Under the pieces are notes generated by a model. The model was given only the letters and a program-made list of their open reading frames with translations. It was not told the origin of the DNA and did no database searches. 64,000 nucleotides of DNA from LSUCC0057 sp048549915. Lineage in GTDB: Bacteria > Pseudomonadota > Gammaproteobacteria > Pseudomonadales > Porticoccaceae. Positions 62,584 to 64,000 of the stretch are shown here, in pieces (positions within the stretch are counted from its first letter, which is position 1; each line of letters begins with the position of its first letter). The stretch covers positions 62,001 through 126,000 of the forward strand of contig JBLYYE010000010.1 of the NCBI GenBank assembly GCA_048549915.1. The letters run 5' to 3'. The position numbers and the translations under genes are program-made.

Positions 62584-63954
62584 CTAACTCAGCGCATCCA
62601 GTGCCTCAGAAATATTTCTCACCGCCACCACTTCCATCCCTGGCAATGGCTTCTTGGGGGCATTAGCTGCCGCGACAATCGCTTTGGTAAAACCGTGTTT
62701 GGCCGCTTCGCGAAGCCGCTCCGGGCCATTGGGCACAGGGCGAATCTCACCGGCCAAACCGACCTCGCCGAATACCACCAACTGGCGCGGTAGCGGTTGG
62801 TTGCGGAAACTGGAAATTACCGCCAGTATCACCGCCAAATCGGCACTGGTCTCCAATACCTTGACGCCGCCCACCACGTTGACGAAAACATCTTGGTCTC
62901 CCACCATGATACCGCCGTGGCGGTGCAGTACCGCCAGCAGCATGGCCAGACGATTGTGCTCTAGCCCCACGGTTACACGGCGCGGGTTGCCCAAATGGCT
63001 GTCATCGACCAAGGCCTGTAGTTCAACTAACAGCGGCCGAGTGCCCTCCCAGACCACCATCACTACGCTGCCCGAAGCAACCTCATCACCGCGCTGTAAA
63101 AATATCGCCGAGGGGTTGGCGATCTCGCGCAGACCGCGGTCTGTCATCGCAAAAACACCCAGTTCGTTGGCGGCGCCAAAACGGTTTTTACTGCTCCGAA
63201 GTATCCTAAAATGGCTGTCGCTGCTGCCCTCGAGCATCAACGAACAGTCAATCATATGCTCGAGGACTTTCGGACCGGCGAGCGAACCATCTTTCGTAAC
63301 ATGGCCCACCAGCAGCAAAATTGTCCCGCTCTGCTTGGCGTAGCGGACCATCATTGCCGCACTCTCGCGCACCTGAGAGACACTCCCAGGCGCCGAAGTA
63401 ACCTCATCGAGATGCATAACCTGAATCGAGTCGATCACCAGTATTTTGGGGCGGCGCTGTTCAGCGGTAGCGCAGATCACTTCGACAGAGGTCTCGGCCA
63501 TTATCTCGACTTTATCGGTCGGCAAGCCGAGCCGATTGGCGCGCATGGCTACCTGCTGGGGGGACTCCTCTCCAGTCACATAGAGCGTGCTTTGCTGTTC
63601 GGCCAGGGCGCACAATGTCTGCAACAACAGGGTACTTTTACCAGCCCCCGGCTCTCCGCCCAACAGTACCGCGGAGCCCGGCACCAAACCGCCACCCAGG
63701 ACCAAGTCCAACTCGCTGTTGGCGGTAGTAATACGGGGTATTTCAGCTAGCTCTATCTCAGCTAAAGTACTGATCTGCCCATCTGCTGCACCAGCGAATC
63801 CGCCGCCGCGCGCTACCGGCGCACCTTTGCCCAGGCGCACTTCGCTGAGGGTGTTCCAGGCCTGGCATTCACTGCACTGGCCCTGCCATTTAGTGAAATC
63901 TGCGCCGCAATCGCCGCAGACATAGGCGCGCTTCTGTTTTGTAGCCACCGCCAT
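62584..63954 (-). CDS. radA: DNA repair protein RadA (Sms)
   Basis: RadA helps process recombination intermediates. The 456-residue protein has the C4 zinc finger (YVCGDCGADFTKWQGQCSEC near residue 10-30), the RecA-like core with Walker A GGEPGAGKSTLL near residue 99, the VIDSIQVM strand, the RadA signature KNRFG near residue 257, and the Lon-like C-terminal domain (residues about 285-456) with DLAVILAVISSF and GEVGLAGEIRPV. Transcription starts beyond the right end of the gene on the minus strand. The last 46 bases of the window hold nothing else I could identify. Confidence 0.96.
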   Translation of the reverse strand: MAVATKQKRAYVCGDCGADFTKWQGQCSECQAWNTLSEVRLGKGAPVARGGGFAGAADGQISTLAEIELAEIPRITTANSELDLVLGGGLVPGSAVLLGGEPGAGKSTLLLQTLCALAEQQSTLYVTGEESPQQVAMRANRLGLPTDKVEIMAETSVEVICATAEQRRPKILVIDSIQVMHLDEVTSAPGSVSQVRESAAMMVRYAKQSGTILLLVGHVTKDGSLAGPKVLEHMIDCSLMLEGSSDSHFRILRSSKNRFGAANELGVFAMTDRGLREIANPSAIFLQRGDEVASGSVVMVVWEGTRPLLVELQALVDDSHLGNPRRVTVGLEHNRLAMLLAVLHRHGGIMVGDQDVFVNVVGGVKVLETSADLAVILAVISSFRNQPLPRQLVVFGEVGLAGEIRPVPNGPERLREAAKHGFTKAIVAAANAPKKPLPGMEVVAVRNISEALDALS

Positions 63955-64000
63955 TTCCTCGCAAAAAATTATTTTTCGTCAATGAAGAGAATACCTCAAA

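Noticed and set aside
1..64000. mobile elements, prophage, CRISPR, tRNA or rRNA
   Set aside because: No transposase or integrase text, no regular spacer repeats and no cloverleaf-like sequence were seen; nearly all space is taken by ordinary chromosomal genes.

Overview
This 64 kb window reads as ordinary chromosomal DNA of a free-living gammaproteobacterium, perhaps of a marine Cellvibrionales/Spongiibacter-like type. The evidence is indirect: RapA, RlmD, Mpl and EttA are typical of that class; the block glyA-nrdR-ribD-ribE-ribB-ribH-nusB-thiL-pgpA-ribA has the gene order known from pseudomonad-like bacteria; and there is a classical B12 riboswitch in front of btuB. Coding density is very high. 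I saw no insertion sequence, phage gene, CRISPR array, tRNA or rRNA.

Layout. 1-5.7 kb (+): lower meta-cleavage pathway for aromatic compounds (2-hydroxypentadienoate hydratase, cut by the window edge; 4-oxalocrotonate decarboxylase; acylating acetaldehyde dehydrogenase; 4-hydroxy-2-oxovalerate aldolase). It runs by overlapping genes into a membrane-anchored ABM-domain protein, a DUF1329 envelope protein and a hydroxychromene-carboxylate-isomerase-like enzyme, and ends at a bidirectional terminator. 5.8-19.2 kb: metY, dtd, mpl, a pyrophosphate-type phosphofructokinase, an RND/MMPL exporter, uup, gpmI, an EnvC-like amidase activator, a small TIGR03643 protein and the CtpA protease. 19.3-28.5 kb (-): hisF, then the riboflavin/thiamine/NusB/NrdR/GlyA block. 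28.7-36.4 kb (-): a MoxR-BAT operon with rlmD, in which consecutive genes overlap and mostly begin with GTG. 36.5-40.9 kb: the fused B12-dependent acyl-CoA mutase IcmF and a divergent GntR/FadR-type regulator, separated by a strong palindromic operator. 40.9-47.7 kb: a methyltransferase-like protein, bactofilin, the ABC-F protein YheS, a DUF3820 protein, a large M6 metalloprotease and an EF-hand protein. 47.8-54 kb: rapA, ettA, a hotdog thioesterase, an unrecognised threefold-repeat membrane protein and a DUF4404 protein. 54.1-55.7 kb: the ammonium transporter amt behind a textbook sigma-54 promoter and an NtrC-like site. 55.7-61.3 kb (-): a cobalamin uptake and adenosylation operon (btuB-cobO-btuC-btuD-btuF) with promoter and riboswitch. 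61.3-64 kb (-): nhaA and radA.

How it fits together. B12 is imported by BtuB/BtuCDF and converted to adenosylcobalamin by CobO. IcmF in the same window uses adenosylcobalamin and carries its own GTPase chaperone domain. The cell appears to degrade an aromatic compound to acetyl-CoA and pyruvate, to control ammonium uptake by nitrogen status, and to maintain its envelope through EnvC, CtpA, Mpl, bactofilin and the BAT complex.

I did not find a clear, wholly new multi-gene system. The items most worth a second look are the 33-bp operator between icmF and gntR, the threefold-repeat membrane protein at 52925-53767, the sigma-54/NtrC region in front of amt, and the GTG-coupled BAT operon. Gene calls rest on reading the translated sequences against remembered family features; no database search was run.
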